64,000 nt of DNA. Origin: Streptomyces cadmiisoli. GTDB lineage: Bacteria > Actinomycetota > Actinomycetes > Streptomycetales > Streptomycetaceae. The stretch covers positions 1,054,001-1,118,000 of the forward strand of contig NZ_CP030073.1 in NCBI RefSeq assembly GCF_003261055.1. The letters are read 5' to 3'. Below are positions 17,635 through 29,397 of this stretch, piece by piece (the stretch's first letter is position 1; each line of letters opens with the position of its first letter). The notes below the pieces were generated by a model that saw nothing but the letters and a program-made list of their open reading frames with translations, made no database searches and had not been told where the DNA came from. The position numbers and the translations under genes were made by a program.

Positions 17635-18054
17635 GGGCTCCGCCGGGCCCCGACGGCCCTGGCGCCGACGCAGCCCGCGTGGTCTCCTGTAAGTGACGGG
17701 AAGGACCCGAGAAAGACGCGGGGAAGCGGCCGGGTGCCGCGCACCGCGCAATCAGGATCCGCGAGAAGTGGATGTCCTTCCCGTCCCGTCGTACGGGGAC
17801 GTCTCTGTCGCGTCCAGGTCCCGTCGTACCGGGCCCTACCGGCCCCGTCGTGCACCGCCGCCGTCGCCCGAGGCGCCCCGGTCGGCTCGTCCACCGGGGC
17901 CGAACGGCCCACGACCAGGCCCGTGCGGCCCGTGGTGTCGCGGCCCCCGCGGGAACAGTCTGGAATCAGCGGACTCCACGGCTCCCGGTGGGCACCGACG
18001 ACCGGCCGGAGCCATGGGCCGGTCGGGTCGGCAGCGACGAAAGGATCCGGAGCG
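17635..18054 (+). promoter_or_regulatory. 420-bp intergenic region with OsdR/DosR-like box
   Basis: No gene seen. The perfect dyad GGGCCGAACGGCCC occupies 17897-17910, 145 bp upstream of the cNMP-domain gene. It matches the boxes before the response regulator, PPOX, phosphoketolase, STAS and stress-protein genes further on. A looser copy (GGGCC-N5-GGCCC) lies near 17645-17660. Confidence 0.6.
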
Positions 18055-18510
18055 ATGACCTCCACCACCACTCTGGCCGGTGGCCTTCCGGCCAGGCAAC
18101 AAGAACGGCTGATGCGGATCGCCCGCGAAGTCTCCTTCGACGCGGGGACCCGTCTGTTCGAGGAGGGCCGGCACGCCGACCGCTTCTGGATCATCCGGAC
18201 CGGCACGGTCACCCTCGATCTGCACGTACCCGGCCGTCGCGCCGCCGTCATCGAGACGCTGGGCCACGGCGAACTGGTCGGCTGGTCCTGGCACTTCCCC
18301 CCGTACACCTGGCACCTGGGCGCCGAGGCGATGAGCCCGGTGCGGGCCTGGGAGTTCGACACCGAGGTGGTCCGGGCGATGTGCGCCCAGGACCCGGCGT
18401 TCGGCCGCGCGATCGCCTGCTGGGTCGGCAATGTGGTCGCCGACCGGTTGCACGCGTCCCGGGTACGGCTGCTGGACCTGTACGCCCCGTACGGCAGCGG
18501 GAACACGTGA
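18055..18510 (+). CDS. cyclic-nucleotide-binding-domain protein without HTH
   Basis: 151 residues. Residues about 20-130 form a Crp/Fnr-type cNMP-binding beta-barrel: FDAGTRLFEEGRHADRFWIIRTGTVTLDL and ETLGHGELVGWSW. The protein ends before any DNA-binding helix-turn-helix, so it is a sensor domain alone, not a transcription factor. Such single-domain proteins occur in the hypoxia/dormancy islands of actinomycetes. GGAG upstream of ATG 18055. A universal stress protein gene follows 121 bp later. Confidence 0.85.
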   Translation: MTSTTTLAGGLPARQQERLMRIAREVSFDAGTRLFEEGRHADRFWIIRTGTVTLDLHVPGRRAAVIETLGHGELVGWSWHFPPYTWHLGAEAMSPVRAWEFDTEVVRAMCAQDPAFGRAIACWVGNVVADRLHASRVRLLDLYAPYGSGNT

Positions 18511-18631
18511 CCGACCCGCGACACAGGTGCGGGTCGCCGCACCGACCGCACTCCCGGCTGGCGTGCTGCTGCGGGGGCGGGCAGCGTGGAGTCGGAGACC
18601 TCGACGACTTCGACAGCTGACGGAGGTGGCC

Positions 18632-19084
18632 ATGCGATCCACGGAACCGGTACCACGGGTGGTCGTGGGTGTGGACGGTTCGCCGTCGTCGTACGCCGCG
18701 CTGCGCTGGGCCGACCGGTACGCGCGGCGCGTCGGCGGTGTCGTGGAGGCGGTGCACGCCTGGGACACACCGTCGGCCATCGGCTGGAGCGGACCGGCGG
18801 TCGACCCGGCCTTCGACCTGGAGCAGGCCCGGGAGCGCTTCGCACGGGAACTGGGCAGCGTCTTCCCGGACGAGCTCCCCGCCGGGCTGCGGCAGGAGCT
18901 GGTCGAGGGCGACCCCTCCGAGGTGCTGATCCGCGCCTCGCAGGGAGCCGAACTGCTCGTCGTGGGCAGCCGCGGGCGCGGCGGCTTCGCCCGCGCGATG
19001 CTGGGATCGGTCAGCCAGCGCTGCGCCCAGCACGCGGCCTGTCCGGTGGTCGTCGTCCGGCAGGAGCAGGACACGGCGTACTGA
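18632..19084 (+). CDS. universal stress protein, single UspA domain
   Basis: 150 residues with one UspA domain: VVGVDGSPSSYAALRWADRYA at the N-terminus and the ATP-binding loop VVGSRGRGGFARAMLGSVSQR near the end. CGGAGGTGG precedes ATG 18632. It binds ATP by family rule and probably supports survival in low oxygen or stationary phase. Part of the dormancy island; converges with the histidine kinase gene. Confidence 0.93.
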   Translation: MRSTEPVPRVVVGVDGSPSSYAALRWADRYARRVGGVVEAVHAWDTPSAIGWSGPAVDPAFDLEQARERFARELGSVFPDELPAGLRQELVEGDPSEVLIRASQGAELLVVGSRGRGGFARAMLGSVSQRCAQHAACPVVVVRQEQDTAY

Positions 19085-19240
19085 CCGTCACGTCCGTGCC
19101 GAGCGGGCCGTGTCCGTCCTCGCCGCCGCTCGACCGCGATTGACTGCCCGTCAGATCACTGCGCCCGGTGCGCCGGCGCCGTGCGTCCCACAGGGCGGGG
19201 CCCTGCTCGTCTCACTCTCGGCAGGGCCGTCAGCGGCCTT

Positions 19241-21106
<1,866 letters not shown>

Positions 21107-21799
21107 TCAGTGCCCGTCCCGCCGCATCCGGTCCTCGGCCTGGGTCGCGATGACGGCGGCCTGGACGCGCCGTTCGACACCGAGTTTGGTCAGCAGCCGG
21201 GAGATGTGGTTCTTGACGGTCTTCTCGGCGAGATAGAGCCGCCGCCCGATCTGGCGGTTGGTCAGGCCCTCGCCGATCAGGGCGAGGATCTCCCGTTCGC
21301 GCTCGGTGAGGCCCGGCAGCGGGTCCGGCTCGGGCTCCGGTTCCTGCCCTGAGCGCAGCCGTGCCATGAGCCGGGCCGTGGCGCTCGGGTCCAGCAGGGA
21401 CTGGCCCCGGGCCACCGCACGGACGGCGGACACCAGGTCCGAGCCCTGGATCTGCTTGAGGACGTAGCCCGACGCACCGGCCATGATCGAGTCCAGCAGG
21501 GCCTCCTCGTCGTCGAACGAGGTCAGCATCAGGCAGGCCAGGTCCGGCAGCTGCGAGCGCAGTTCCCGGCACACGCTCACGCCGTCTCCGTCCGGCAGGC
21601 GCACGTCCAGCACCGCGACACTGGGGCGCAGGGCCGGGACCCGGACGAGGGCCTGCTCGGCGGTGGCGGCCTCACCGACCACGGAGATGTCCGGCTCGTC
21701 GTCCAGCAGGTCACGCACCCCGCGGCGCACCACCTCGTGGTCGTCGAGGAGGAAGACCCTGATCGGGGTCTCGGCGCCGCCGCGCTGGGTGTCCGACAT
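21107..21799 (-). CDS. DosR/OsdR-like NarL-family response regulator
   Basis: 230 residues. Receiver domain: [19 protein letters not shown], phospho-acceptor Asp65 in [13 protein letters not shown], Lys in YVLKQI. C-terminal LuxR-type [48 protein letters not shown], almost the mycobacterial DosR signature. It probably binds the GGNCCGNNCGGCCC dyads of this island, including one at 21888-21901 before its own gene. GGGAG upstream of ATG 21799. Confidence 0.94.
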   Translation of the reverse strand: MSDTQRGGAETPIRVFLLDDHEVVRRGVRDLLDDEPDISVVGEAATAEQALVRVPALRPSVAVLDVRLPDGDGVSVCRELRSQLPDLACLMLTSFDDEEALLDSIMAGASGYVLKQIQGSDLVSAVRAVARGQSLLDPSATARLMARLRSGQEPEPEPDPLPGLTEREREILALIGEGLTNRQIGRRLYLAEKTVKNHISRLLTKLGVERRVQAAVIATQAEDRMRRDGH

Positions 21800-21887
21800 G
21801 GGCTGCTCCCGTCGTACGCCGTCGCGCCAGCGCGGACGCGGCCGGCTCCCTGTGCAGGATCTTGCTCGTTCCCGGGCCGGAGGGCCA

Positions 21888-21901
21888 GGGCCGGTCGGCC
21901 C
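21888..21901 (-). promoter_or_regulatory. OsdR/DosR-like box upstream of the response regulator
   Basis: GGGCCGGTCGGCCC, 89 bp upstream of the regulator start. It differs from the other boxes in the island only at the central pair and the third base. It suggests autoregulation and could also serve the divergent PPOX gene. Confidence 0.6.
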
Positions 21902-22029
21902 TGTTTCCCGCGCCTTCCGGGCGACCGGCACCTGCCCGCGCCGCCCGGGTGCGTCCGACGCCGTGACCCACCGCACCGGCACCGGTCCGGCCCGCGGGCC
22001 CGGGGGGGTCCGGCGACCTGCGAGGTCAT

Positions 22030-22043
22030 GGACCGAACGGCCC
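22030..22043 (+). promoter_or_regulatory. OsdR/DosR-like box upstream of the PPOX gene
   Basis: GGACCGAACGGCCC, identical to the box at 25898-25911. It ends 45 bp before the ATG at 22089, close enough to overlap the -35 region. Confidence 0.65.
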
Positions 22044-22088
22044 TAACACCTCCAGGGTCACATGACGTTGCATGGACACGAGCATGCG

Positions 22089-22577
22089 ATGAGCGACGAA
22101 TCCGTACGAGAGATCACCATGACCGTTCCGGACAGCCGGCCCGGCGCCCTCGGCCCGCGGCAGAGCGTGGCGCTCGGCAGCGCCGAGGCGCTGCGGCTGC
22201 TGGCCGGCGTGTCCGTGGGCAGGATCGTCTTCACCCGGCGGGCCCTGCCGACGGTACGCCCGGTCAACCACGTGATGGACGGCGGCGCCATCGTCATCCG
22301 CACCCATGAGGGCGGCGCGCTCACCCTGCACGCCCGTGACGCCGGCGCCACGGGGGTGGTGGTCGCCTATGAGGCGGACTCCATCGACCCGGACACCCAC
22401 CTCGGCTGGAGCGTCGTGGTCACCGGCTACGCCAGCCTGGTGACCGACGCCGAGGAGCTGGCCCGCTACCGGTCGATGCTGCACCCGTGGGTGCAGCAGA
22501 CCATGGACTACGCGGTCCGTATCCGCCCCGGCCTGGTCACCGGCATCCGGCTCACCGTGCCGGACGGCACGGTGTGA
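22089..22577 (+). CDS. PPOX-family flavin-binding protein (Pyridox_ox_2)
   Basis: 162 residues in a split-barrel flavin fold: ALRLLAGVSVGRIVFTRRALPTVRPVNHVMDGGAIVIRTHEGGAL and WSVVVTGYASLVTDAEE. Members of this family are regular parts of DosR-type regulons and bind FMN, F420 or heme; the real cofactor cannot be read here. ATG 22089 is chosen because the box lies just upstream; ATG 22062 is an alternative. Divergent from the response regulator. Confidence 0.85.
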   Translation: MSDESVREITMTVPDSRPGALGPRQSVALGSAEALRLLAGVSVGRIVFTRRALPTVRPVNHVMDGGAIVIRTHEGGALTLHARDAGATGVVVAYEADSIDPDTHLGWSVVVTGYASLVTDAEELARYRSMLHPWVQQTMDYAVRIRPGLVTGIRLTVPDGTV

Positions 22578-22619
22578 CCTCCCGGTCGGCCGCGGAGCGC
22601 TGAGGGAATCCTGGGCCCG

Positions 22620-25004
22620 TCAGTCGTTCCAGGACCAGTCGGCCACCTCGGGCAGGTCGGTTCCGTGGGCACGGATCCAGTCGTGGTGCCGCAGGCGGGC
22701 GTCCTCCATGCGCTGGCGTACGGCGGCGGCGCGCACCGCGAGGCCGGGGACCCGGTCGATGACGTCCATGACCAGGCGGTAGCGGTCGAGGTCGTTGCGC
22801 ACGACCATGTCGAACGGCGTGGTGGTGGTGCCGATCTCCTTGTAGCCCCGGACATGCAGGTTGCGGTGTCCGTCGCGCCGGTAGGCCAGGCGATGGATCA
22901 GCCAGGGGTAGCCGTGGTAGGCGAAGATGACCGGCTTGTCCGGGGTGAACAGCCCGTCGTACTCGAAGTCGGTCATCCCGTGCGGGTGTTCCTCGCTCGG
23001 CATCAGCCGCGCGATGTCGACCACGTTCACGACCCGGACGGCGAGCCCCGGCAGATGGCGGCGCAGGAGCTGGGCGGCGGCCAGCACCTCCTGGGTGGGG
23101 ACGTCGCCCGCGCAGGCCAGCACCACGTCCGGCTCCCGGGTGCCGTCCTCGGTGCCGGCCCAGTCCCAGATGCCGGCGCCGCGCGCGCAGTGCACCCGGG
23201 CCTGGTCCATCGACAGCCAGTCGAAGCAGGGCTGTTTGCCCGCGACCACCACGTTCACGTAGTCGCGGCTGCGCAGCGCGTGGTCGGCCACGGAGAGCAG
23301 GGTGTTGGCGTCCGGCGGCAGATAGACCCGCACCGCCTCGGGGCTCTTGTTGAGGATGTGGTCGACGAAGCCGGGGTCCTGGTGGGAGAAGCCGTTGTGG
23401 TCCTGCCGCCACACATGGGACGTGAGGAGGTAGTTGAGGGAGGCGATGGGGGCGCGCCAGGGCAGCCGGCGGGTCACACGCAGCCACTTGACGTGCTGGT
23501 TGACCATCGAGTCGACGATGTGCACGAAGGCCTCGTAGCAGGAGAACAGCCCGTGCCGGCCGGTCAGGAGGTAGCCCTCCAGCCAGCCCTGGCAGGTGTG
23601 TTCGGACAGGATCTCCATGACCCGGCCGTGCCGGTCGAGGTGCTCGTCCACGTCCAGGGTCTCGGCCTGCCAGGCCTTGCCGCTCGCGGCGTAGACGGCG
23701 TCGAGCCGGTTGGAGGCCGTCTCGTCCGGACCGACGAGGCGGAAGTCGCGGCGCCCCGCGGTCTCCCGCATGACGTGTTCCAGCAACTCCCCGAGCACCC
23801 GGGTCGGTTCGTGCATCGTCGCGCCGGGCTTGTCGACCGGGACGGCGTACCGCTCCAGCTCCGGCAGGGGCAGTTCGCGCAGCAGGAGACCGCCGTTGGC
23901 GTGCGGGGTGGCGCCCAGCCTGCGCGGACCCGCCGGGACGCAGGCGAGGACCTGCGGCCGGGGGCTGCCCTGCTCGTCGAACAGTTCCTCCGGCCGGTAC
24001 GAGCGCAGCCACTCCTCCAGCCGCCGCAAGTGGTCGGGGTTGTCACGCACACCCGCCAGCGGGACCTGGTGGGAGCGCCAGGTGCCCTCCACCGGCAGCC
24101 CGTCGACCTCCGCCGGGCCGGTCCAGCCCTTCGGCGTTCGCAGCACGATCAACGGCCAGCGAGGACGTTCGGTGGCGCCGTCCTCGCGGGCGGCACGCTG
24201 GACGGCGGCGATCCGGTCCAGCGCGGTGTCCATGGCACCCGCCATGGCGCGGTGCACGGCGGCCGGGTCGTCGCCGGCGACGTGGATCGGGTCGTGGCCG
24301 TACCCCCGGAGCAGGTCGTCGAGCTCGGTCCGCGGCAGCCGGGCCAGCACGGTGGGGTTGGCGATCTTGTAACCGTTGAGGTGGAGGACCGGCAGCACGG
24401 CGCCGTCGTGGACCGGGTCGAGGAACTTGTTGGAGTGCCAGGAGGTCGCCAGCGGGCCGGTCTCGGCCTCGCCGTCCCCTACGACACAGGTCACCAGGAG
24501 GCCCGGGTTGTCCAGCGCGGCGCCGTAGGCGTGCGACAGGGAGTAGCCCAGTTCGCCGCCCTCGTGGATGGAGCCCGGCGTCTCCGGCGCGACATGGCTG
24601 GGCACTCCGCCCGGGAACGAGAACTGCCGGAACAGCCGCGCCATCCCCGCCGCGTCCCGCGTGATGTCCGGGTAGGTCTCGGTGTACGAGCCCTCCAGCC
24701 AGCTGTTGGCCAGCACGGCGGGCCCGCCGTGCCCGGGACCCCAGACGCACAGGGCGTCGAGACCGCGGGACTTGATCACCCGGTTGAGATGGGTGTGCAC
24801 CAGGTTCAGGCCCGGGGAGGTGCCCCAGTGCCCGAGCAGACGCGGTTTGATGTGCTCCGGGCGCAGCGGCTCGGTGAGCAGCGGGTTGGCCATCAGGTAG
24901 ATCTGGCCCACGGCCAGGTAGTTCGCGGCGCGCCAGTGGGCGTCCAGAGCCCGCAGCTCCTCGTCGGTGAGCTCGGCGGGCGCCTGTCGCGTGTCGACGG
25001 ACAT
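22620..25004 (-). CDS. xfp: xylulose-5-phosphate/fructose-6-phosphate phosphoketolase
   Basis: 794 residues, ThDP-dependent. Splits xylulose-5-P or fructose-6-P to acetyl phosphate plus a triose or tetrose phosphate. Motifs: [68 protein letters not shown] (ThDP/Mg), [18 protein letters not shown] precedes ATG 25004. Its place among stress genes with a regulatory box upstream suggests anaerobic-type ATP supply through acetyl phosphate during low-oxygen survival. Confidence 0.97.
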   Translation of the reverse strand: MSVDTRQAPAELTDEELRALDAHWRAANYLAVGQIYLMANPLLTEPLRPEHIKPRLLGHWGTSPGLNLVHTHLNRVIKSRGLDALCVWGPGHGGPAVLANSWLEGSYTETYPDITRDAAGMARLFRQFSFPGGVPSHVAPETPGSIHEGGELGYSLSHAYGAALDNPGLLVTCVVGDGEAETGPLATSWHSNKFLDPVHDGAVLPVLHLNGYKIANPTVLARLPRTELDDLLRGYGHDPIHVAGDDPAAVHRAMAGAMDTALDRIAAVQRAAREDGATERPRWPLIVLRTPKGWTGPAEVDGLPVEGTWRSHQVPLAGVRDNPDHLRRLEEWLRSYRPEELFDEQGSPRPQVLACVPAGPRRLGATPHANGGLLLRELPLPELERYAVPVDKPGATMHEPTRVLGELLEHVMRETAGRRDFRLVGPDETASNRLDAVYAASGKAWQAETLDVDEHLDRHGRVMEILSEHTCQGWLEGYLLTGRHGLFSCYEAFVHIVDSMVNQHVKWLRVTRRLPWRAPIASLNYLLTSHVWRQDHNGFSHQDPGFVDHILNKSPEAVRVYLPPDANTLLSVADHALRSRDYVNVVVAGKQPCFDWLSMDQARVHCARGAGIWDWAGTEDGTREPDVVLACAGDVPTQEVLAAAQLLRRHLPGLAVRVVNVVDIARLMPSEEHPHGMTDFEYDGLFTPDKPVIFAYHGYPWLIHRLAYRRDGHRNLHVRGYKEIGTTTTPFDMVVRNDLDRYRLVMDVIDRVPGLAVRAAAVRQRMEDARLRHHDWIRAHGTDLPEVADWSWND

Positions 25005-25085
25005 GGGGTGTCCTCCCGGTCGGACGGAGTCGGTGGGCCCAGGTGGTGCCCTCCCACCCTCCGCCCGGGGGCCGGGTACCCGACA

Positions 25086-25099
25086 GGGCCGACCGGGCC
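25086..25099 (-). promoter_or_regulatory. OsdR/DosR-like box upstream of phosphoketolase
   Basis: Minus-strand GGCCCGGTCGGCCC, 82 bp upstream of the phosphoketolase start. A partial copy (GGGCCGAACGGG on the minus strand) lies a little further upstream, near 25118. Apart from these and the box at 25468, the 513-bp gap 25005-25517 shows no gene. Confidence 0.55.
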
Positions 25100-25467
25100 A
25101 TCCCGGGGTACGGCACCCGTTCGGCCCGCCGAATCGGCCGCGTCCTCCCGGCCGGCTCGCGGGACCGTCTCGGGGACCGGTGCGGCGCGTCCGGCGTACC
25201 GTCCTCGGCCACCGGGGCACGGCCCTGATCCGCACCGTCGGGTTCGGCCGCACGGCGACGGCTTGGTGCGGCGGCTCGCCGAGCACGAACCAGGAGCGCA
25301 CCGGTCTCGGCGGCCCGCGCGCACACGCCGTACGCCTCCTCGACCCGGTCCGTACGCCTCCCCGATCCGGTCCACGGGGATGGTGTGCGTCGCCGAGCCG
25401 GTCGGCACCGGTACGTGGCCGCACGGGCCGGGCGGCGCCGCCCGGGGCCACGGGCCCCTGCGGACCG

Positions 25468-25481
25468 GGCCCGAACGGCCC
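25468..25481 (+). promoter_or_regulatory. OsdR/DosR-like box upstream of the STAS gene
   Basis: GGCCCGAACGGCCC, ending 36 bp before the proposed GTG start at 25518. This spacing would put the transcript start near the start codon, so a leaderless message is possible. Confidence 0.55.
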
Positions 25482-25517
25482 TGTCGCGGGCCGCCCGGAC
25501 CGCGATGTTCTACGACC

Positions 25518-25871
25518 GTGTCTGGAACCCGGATCAGGGCCGTACCCGGCCTCACGGAACAGGACGTCGGCGATGCGACGGTCGTGGTGCTGAGCGGCGA
25601 GATGGACATCCTCACGACGCTCCGCGACCGCGTCCGCCTGGACGCGCTGACCGCGGGCCCCTGCCCCGATCTGGTGCTGGACCTGCGCGCGGTGTCGTTC
25701 ATCGACTGCAGCGGCCTGGGCATGCTGTGCCGGACCGCGAACCGCGTCGGCGCACGGCACGGCCGGCTGCGACTCGTCACCGACGACCCGTACTTCCTCA
25801 GGCTCCTGCGGCTGTCCGGCCTCTCCGGGGCGTTCGAACTCTGCACCGGCCTCCCCGGCACACCGCTCTGA
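25518..25871 (+). CDS. STAS-domain anti-anti-sigma-like protein
   Basis: 117 residues. STAS fold: [23 protein letters not shown], then [25 protein letters not shown], and [24 protein letters not shown]. In SpoIIAA/RsbV proteins the residue after Asp in D-S-(S/T)-G-L is the phosphorylated Ser; here it is Cys (DCSGLG), so normal kinase control is probably lost. The start is uncertain: GTG 25518 has no clear ribosome site but lies right behind the box. It may release a sigma factor in dormant cells. Confidence 0.8.
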   Translation: MSGTRIRAVPGLTEQDVGDATVVVLSGEMDILTTLRDRVRLDALTAGPCPDLVLDLRAVSFIDCSGLGMLCRTANRVGARHGRLRLVTDDPYFLRLLRLSGLSGAFELCTGLPGTPL

Positions 25872-25897
25872 TTCCCGGCACGGGTGTCGCCCGGCAT

Positions 25898-25911
25898 GGA
25901 CCGAACGGCCC
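25898..25911 (+). promoter_or_regulatory. OsdR/DosR-like box upstream of the tandem USP gene
   Basis: GGACCGAACGGCCC, identical to 22030-22043, 129 bp before ATG 26040. Confidence 0.6.
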
Positions 25912-26039
25912 TGCGCGGGCACACCGTCCGGCCCTCCTCCCGGCAGGTGGCGCGATGCGACCCTGGAAACAAGGAAACGTGTGCGGCACCGTGTGCGGCC
26001 CCGGGTCGTCGCCGGTCCGCCGAGACACGGAGGTGCGTC

Positions 26040-26891
26040 ATGACCGGGCCCGTCGTCGTCGGCATCGACGGTTCGTCCACCTGCACGTCGGCCGCTTGGT
26101 GGGCCGCCCGCGAAGCGGCGGTCCGGCAGGTACCCCTCCACCTGGTCCACTCGTGGACCACGCAGCCGCACGGCATGCCCGGCGGCATGGAAGCCGAGGG
26201 GCAGCGCCGGTACGGGCAGGACGTGCTGCGACAGACCGCCACCGAGCTGCTGCACCGCTACGCCGGTCTCCGGCTCACCACCGAAATGGTCGCGGCTCCC
26301 GCCGCACAGGACCTGCTGGACCGCAGCCGGGACGCGGAACTGCTGGTGCTCGGGTCCCGCGCACCCGGCTCCGCGGCGGGCTTCCTGCTCGGCTCGACGG
26401 CACGGCACGTCGTCGGCCTCACCCGGTGCCCCGCCGTCGTCGTCCGGAGGGACGACCCCACGGTCGAGGTCGGCCGAGGCCCCGCCGGGGCGGCGGACCG
26501 CGACGAGATCGTGGTGGGCGTGCCGGAGCCCGGTCCGGCTGCCGACGCCGTGCTGGAGTTCGCCTTCACGACCGCCGACGCACGCGGCGACGTGGTCCGC
26601 GCGGTCACGGCCGTGCGCAGGTTCCCCGGGGCGCCCGACGACGGGGACCCTCGCGCCGGACTCGCGGCCGCGCTCGCGCCGTGGCAGGTGAAGTTCCCCG
26701 GCGTCGGGGTCGTGGAACGAGTCGCCGCGGGACCGGCCGATCAGGTCCTGCTCACCTCGTGCGCCCGAAGCCGGCTGCTGGTCGTCGGCCGCCGACCGCA
26801 CCCGTCCCACGTCGCCTGGGAGCTGCGGCCGACCGTGCACGCGGCGGTCCGTCACGCCCCCTGCCCGGTGGCGGTCGTCCCGCACGGCTGA
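26040..26891 (+). CDS. universal stress protein with two UspA domains
   Basis: 283 residues. Domain 1 (about 1-145) has [22 protein letters not shown] and the ATP loop [22 protein letters not shown]. Domain 2 (about 160-283) has [20 protein letters not shown], but its loop [24 protein letters not shown] is degenerate, so probably only the first site binds ATP. CGGAGGTGCGTC precedes the ATG. Typical dormancy-regulon member. Confidence 0.92.
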   Translation: MTGPVVVGIDGSSTCTSAAWWAAREAAVRQVPLHLVHSWTTQPHGMPGGMEAEGQRRYGQDVLRQTATELLHRYAGLRLTTEMVAAPAAQDLLDRSRDAELLVLGSRAPGSAAGFLLGSTARHVVGLTRCPAVVVRRDDPTVEVGRGPAGAADRDEIVVGVPEPGPAADAVLEFAFTTADARGDVVRAVTAVRRFPGAPDDGDPRAGLAAALAPWQVKFPGVGVVERVAAGPADQVLLTSCARSRLLVVGRRPHPSHVAWELRPTVHAAVRHAPCPVAVVPHG

Positions 26892-26951
26892 TGAACGACC
26901 GCCCGGCCCGGCCGGCGCCCGGAACGTGTCGGTCGAGCGTGCGCCTCGGGG

Positions 26952-29054
26952 CTACGCCCCCGTGCCGCACCCGCGGGCACGGTCCAGTGGCTGAGCACAG
27001 GCGATGAGCAGCGCTACGTCGTCGTGCCCGGCCGGGTGGCGGAGCTCTTGCAGGAGACGGTCGCACAGCTCCTCCGCGGAGGGCTGCGGCGACGACAGCA
27101 GGCCCAGGAGGTCGTCGAGGCGCTTGTCGATGGGCTCGTGGCGGGTTTCGACGAGTCCGTCGGTGTACAGGACCAGCTGATCGCCGGGATTCAGTTCCAG
27201 GGAGGTGGCTTCGAACGGGACGCCACCGACCCCGAGCGGAGTCGCGATGGGGAGGTCGAGGAGTTCGGGTGGCCGGCCCGCCCGGACGAGGACGGGGGGC
27301 AGATGACCGGCGGAGGCCACGTCCAGGCGGCATTCGTGCGGATCGTAGACCGCGAAGACACACGTGGCGAGGTACGGGTCCAGACCGTGGGTGATCTTGT
27401 CGAGGTGGGTCAGGACGCGGGCCGGGTCGAGGTTGAGGTCGGCGAGGGTGGACGTGGCGGTGCGCAGGCGGCCCATCGTGGTGGCGGCGGGGATACCGCT
27501 CCCCATGACGTCGCCGACCGTGAGGGCGGTCCGGTCGCCGTCGAGCGGGATCACGTCGTACCAGTCGCCGCCGACCTCGCTGAAGGCCTGGGCGGGCCGG
27601 TAGCGGGCGGCGACCTCCAGGCCGGGATGCATGGGCGAGAGCTGCGGGAGCAGGCTGCGCTGAAGGGTCTCGGCGGCGCTGCGGATGTGCTGGTGCAGGA
27701 CGGCGTTGTCGATGCTGAGCGCGGCCGAGGAGGCCAGTTCACACGCGAGGGCGAGGTCGTCCTCGTCGAACGGGAGCGGATTGCGGGCCCGGGCCAGGCC
27801 CATGACCCCGATGATCTCGCCGCGGGCGATGAGCGGGACGGCCATGTCGCTGTGCACACCTGCCCGGGCGAGCAGCCGGGCGGCGTCGGCGTCGGCGGCG
27901 ATGCGGTAGAGGTCGCTGCCCTCCAGGTGGGTCAGCAGCAGGGGACTGCGGGTGCGGATGCAGTGGGCGGCCGGATGGTCGGCGTGGTACGTGGTGAGGC
28001 GGCCGGGCGGCACGATCGCTTCGGCGGCGTCGGTGGGGTAGGCGGTCTTCACCGCGAGGGCACGGAACAGCGCAGGGCCTTCGCCGAGGTCGGAGCGGCC
28101 TCTCTTCAGCACGGAGTCCAGCAGGTCGACCGCGACCATGTCCGCGAGGTCGGGTACGAGGGCGTCGGCCAGTTCCTGCGCGGTCCGCCCCACCTCCAGG
28201 GTGGTCCCGATCCGAGCCGAGCCGTTGGCCACCAGCCGCAGACGCTGCTGAGCCCGGTCGGCCTTCTTGGCCGCCAGGTAACGGTCGGTGACGTCGACCA
28301 CCACGTTGGCGATGCCGAGCACGTGCCCGCGGTGATCCTCCAGCCGGTACAGCGACACCGCCCAGGCGCGGTCCTGCTCCGGGTCGGCGGCGGTGCGGCC
28401 CACCACCTGCTGGTCCACCAGGGGGACGCCGCTGGCGAGTACCTGCCGCATCGACGCCTCCACGCTGGAGAACGCGTCACCGGGCAGGACCTCCCGGTAG
28501 CTGCGGCCGAGGTGGTCGGCCTCGGGCACGCCGTGCATGCCCGCCAGGGCGGGATTGACGGCCAGGTAGCGCAGGTGGGTGTCGAGGACCGACAGCCCGA
28601 TGGGCGCCTGCGCGACCAGCCGGGTCGACAGTGCCACGTTGCGCTCCACGTGCCGCAGGGTGGAGCGGTCGGTGGCCAGTCCCAGGGCGTAGTGGTCACC
28701 GAGGCTGTCGGTCAGCCGCATGTTGCGGAATTCGACCATCCGGGTGCTGCCGTCCTTGTGCCGGACGGGGAACGCGCCTGCCCAGGCCCGGCCGGTCTCC
28801 ATCACCTCGGCGAACAGCCTGACCGCCATGTCCCGATGCTCGGGGTGCACCAGCAGCGGCGCCGCGTGCTGCCCGACCGCCTCCGCGCGGGCGTATCCGA
28901 ACAGTTCCTCGGCCTGCGGGCTCCACATGTCGATCCGCCCGTCGGCCTCCACCAGCACCGCGGCGACGCCCAGCAGGTCCATCAACCCGCTCGGGCCCGA
29001 CGGCCCCTCCTCCGCGCGATCCGCATGCGCGAGGCGTTGCTCCGCTCGGCTCAT
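26952..29054 (-). CDS. PAS-GAF-PP2C (SpoIIE-type) phosphatase
   Basis: 700 residues: two PAS domains (about 25-135 and 150-265; WSPQAEELFGYARAEAVG and AVNPALAGMHGVPEADHLGRSYREVLP), a GAF domain (about 280-460), then a SpoIIE/RsbU-type phosphatase with FSEVGGDWYDVIPL, VGDVMGSGIPAA and GHDDVALL. Such proteins dephosphorylate anti-anti-sigma proteins in partner-switch pathways. ATG 29054 has GGAGGGAG upstream. The STAS protein at 25518 is a neighbour, but its Ser-to-Cys change argues against it being the substrate. Confidence 0.93.
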   Translation of the reverse strand: MSRAEQRLAHADRAEEGPSGPSGLMDLLGVAAVLVEADGRIDMWSPQAEELFGYARAEAVGQHAAPLLVHPEHRDMAVRLFAEVMETGRAWAGAFPVRHKDGSTRMVEFRNMRLTDSLGDHYALGLATDRSTLRHVERNVALSTRLVAQAPIGLSVLDTHLRYLAVNPALAGMHGVPEADHLGRSYREVLPGDAFSSVEASMRQVLASGVPLVDQQVVGRTAADPEQDRAWAVSLYRLEDHRGHVLGIANVVVDVTDRYLAAKKADRAQQRLRLVANGSARIGTTLEVGRTAQELADALVPDLADMVAVDLLDSVLKRGRSDLGEGPALFRALAVKTAYPTDAAEAIVPPGRLTTYHADHPAAHCIRTRSPLLLTHLEGSDLYRIAADADAARLLARAGVHSDMAVPLIARGEIIGVMGLARARNPLPFDEDDLALACELASSAALSIDNAVLHQHIRSAAETLQRSLLPQLSPMHPGLEVAARYRPAQAFSEVGGDWYDVIPLDGDRTALTVGDVMGSGIPAATTMGRLRTATSTLADLNLDPARVLTHLDKITHGLDPYLATCVFAVYDPHECRLDVASAGHLPPVLVRAGRPPELLDLPIATPLGVGGVPFEATSLELNPGDQLVLYTDGLVETRHEPIDKRLDDLLGLLSSPQPSAEELCDRLLQELRHPAGHDDVALLIACAQPLDRARGCGTGA

Positions 29055-29397
29055 CGCACTCACTCCCTCCACCTGCCTACCGCAAATCGGGCACGAGCGC
29101 AGAATCTCGCGGGAGTGGCGGCGTCGACGGACGCCGGTCGGCGACCGCCGCCGGCGGTGCCGGGCTTGTCGTGTTCATGGGTGCCACGGCCGGGCGCCCC
29201 GGCCCTCGGTGCCGGTCAGCCGCGACCGCTCGGCGCGCACCGTGTCGCCCTGATGGGCTCGGGGTCCCACACGGGGGCGGACGAGGAGCCGACGGGTCGA
29301 TCCCGACCAGGACAGGACGGCCGGCCAGCGCCGTCCGACCCGTCGGCACCCGCGCCACGAAGGCGTTCGGACCCGGGAACGGCCCGGGAACAGGGCC
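29055..29397. other. 343-bp gap, nothing recognised
   Basis: Region between the PP2C gene start and the protease gene end. I find no gene with a usable ribosome site, no clear dyad operator and no terminator that I would defend. Confidence 0.4.

Noticed and set aside
22665..25871. A 1068-codon plus-strand frame through the phosphoketolase gene
   Set aside because: Only its last 118 codons (STAS domain) are real; the rest is antisense to phosphoketolase.
28985..29005. OsdR-like box GGGCC-N4-GGCCC near the PP2C start
   Set aside because: It lies inside the coding region of the phosphatase and is expected now and then by chance at this G+C content.
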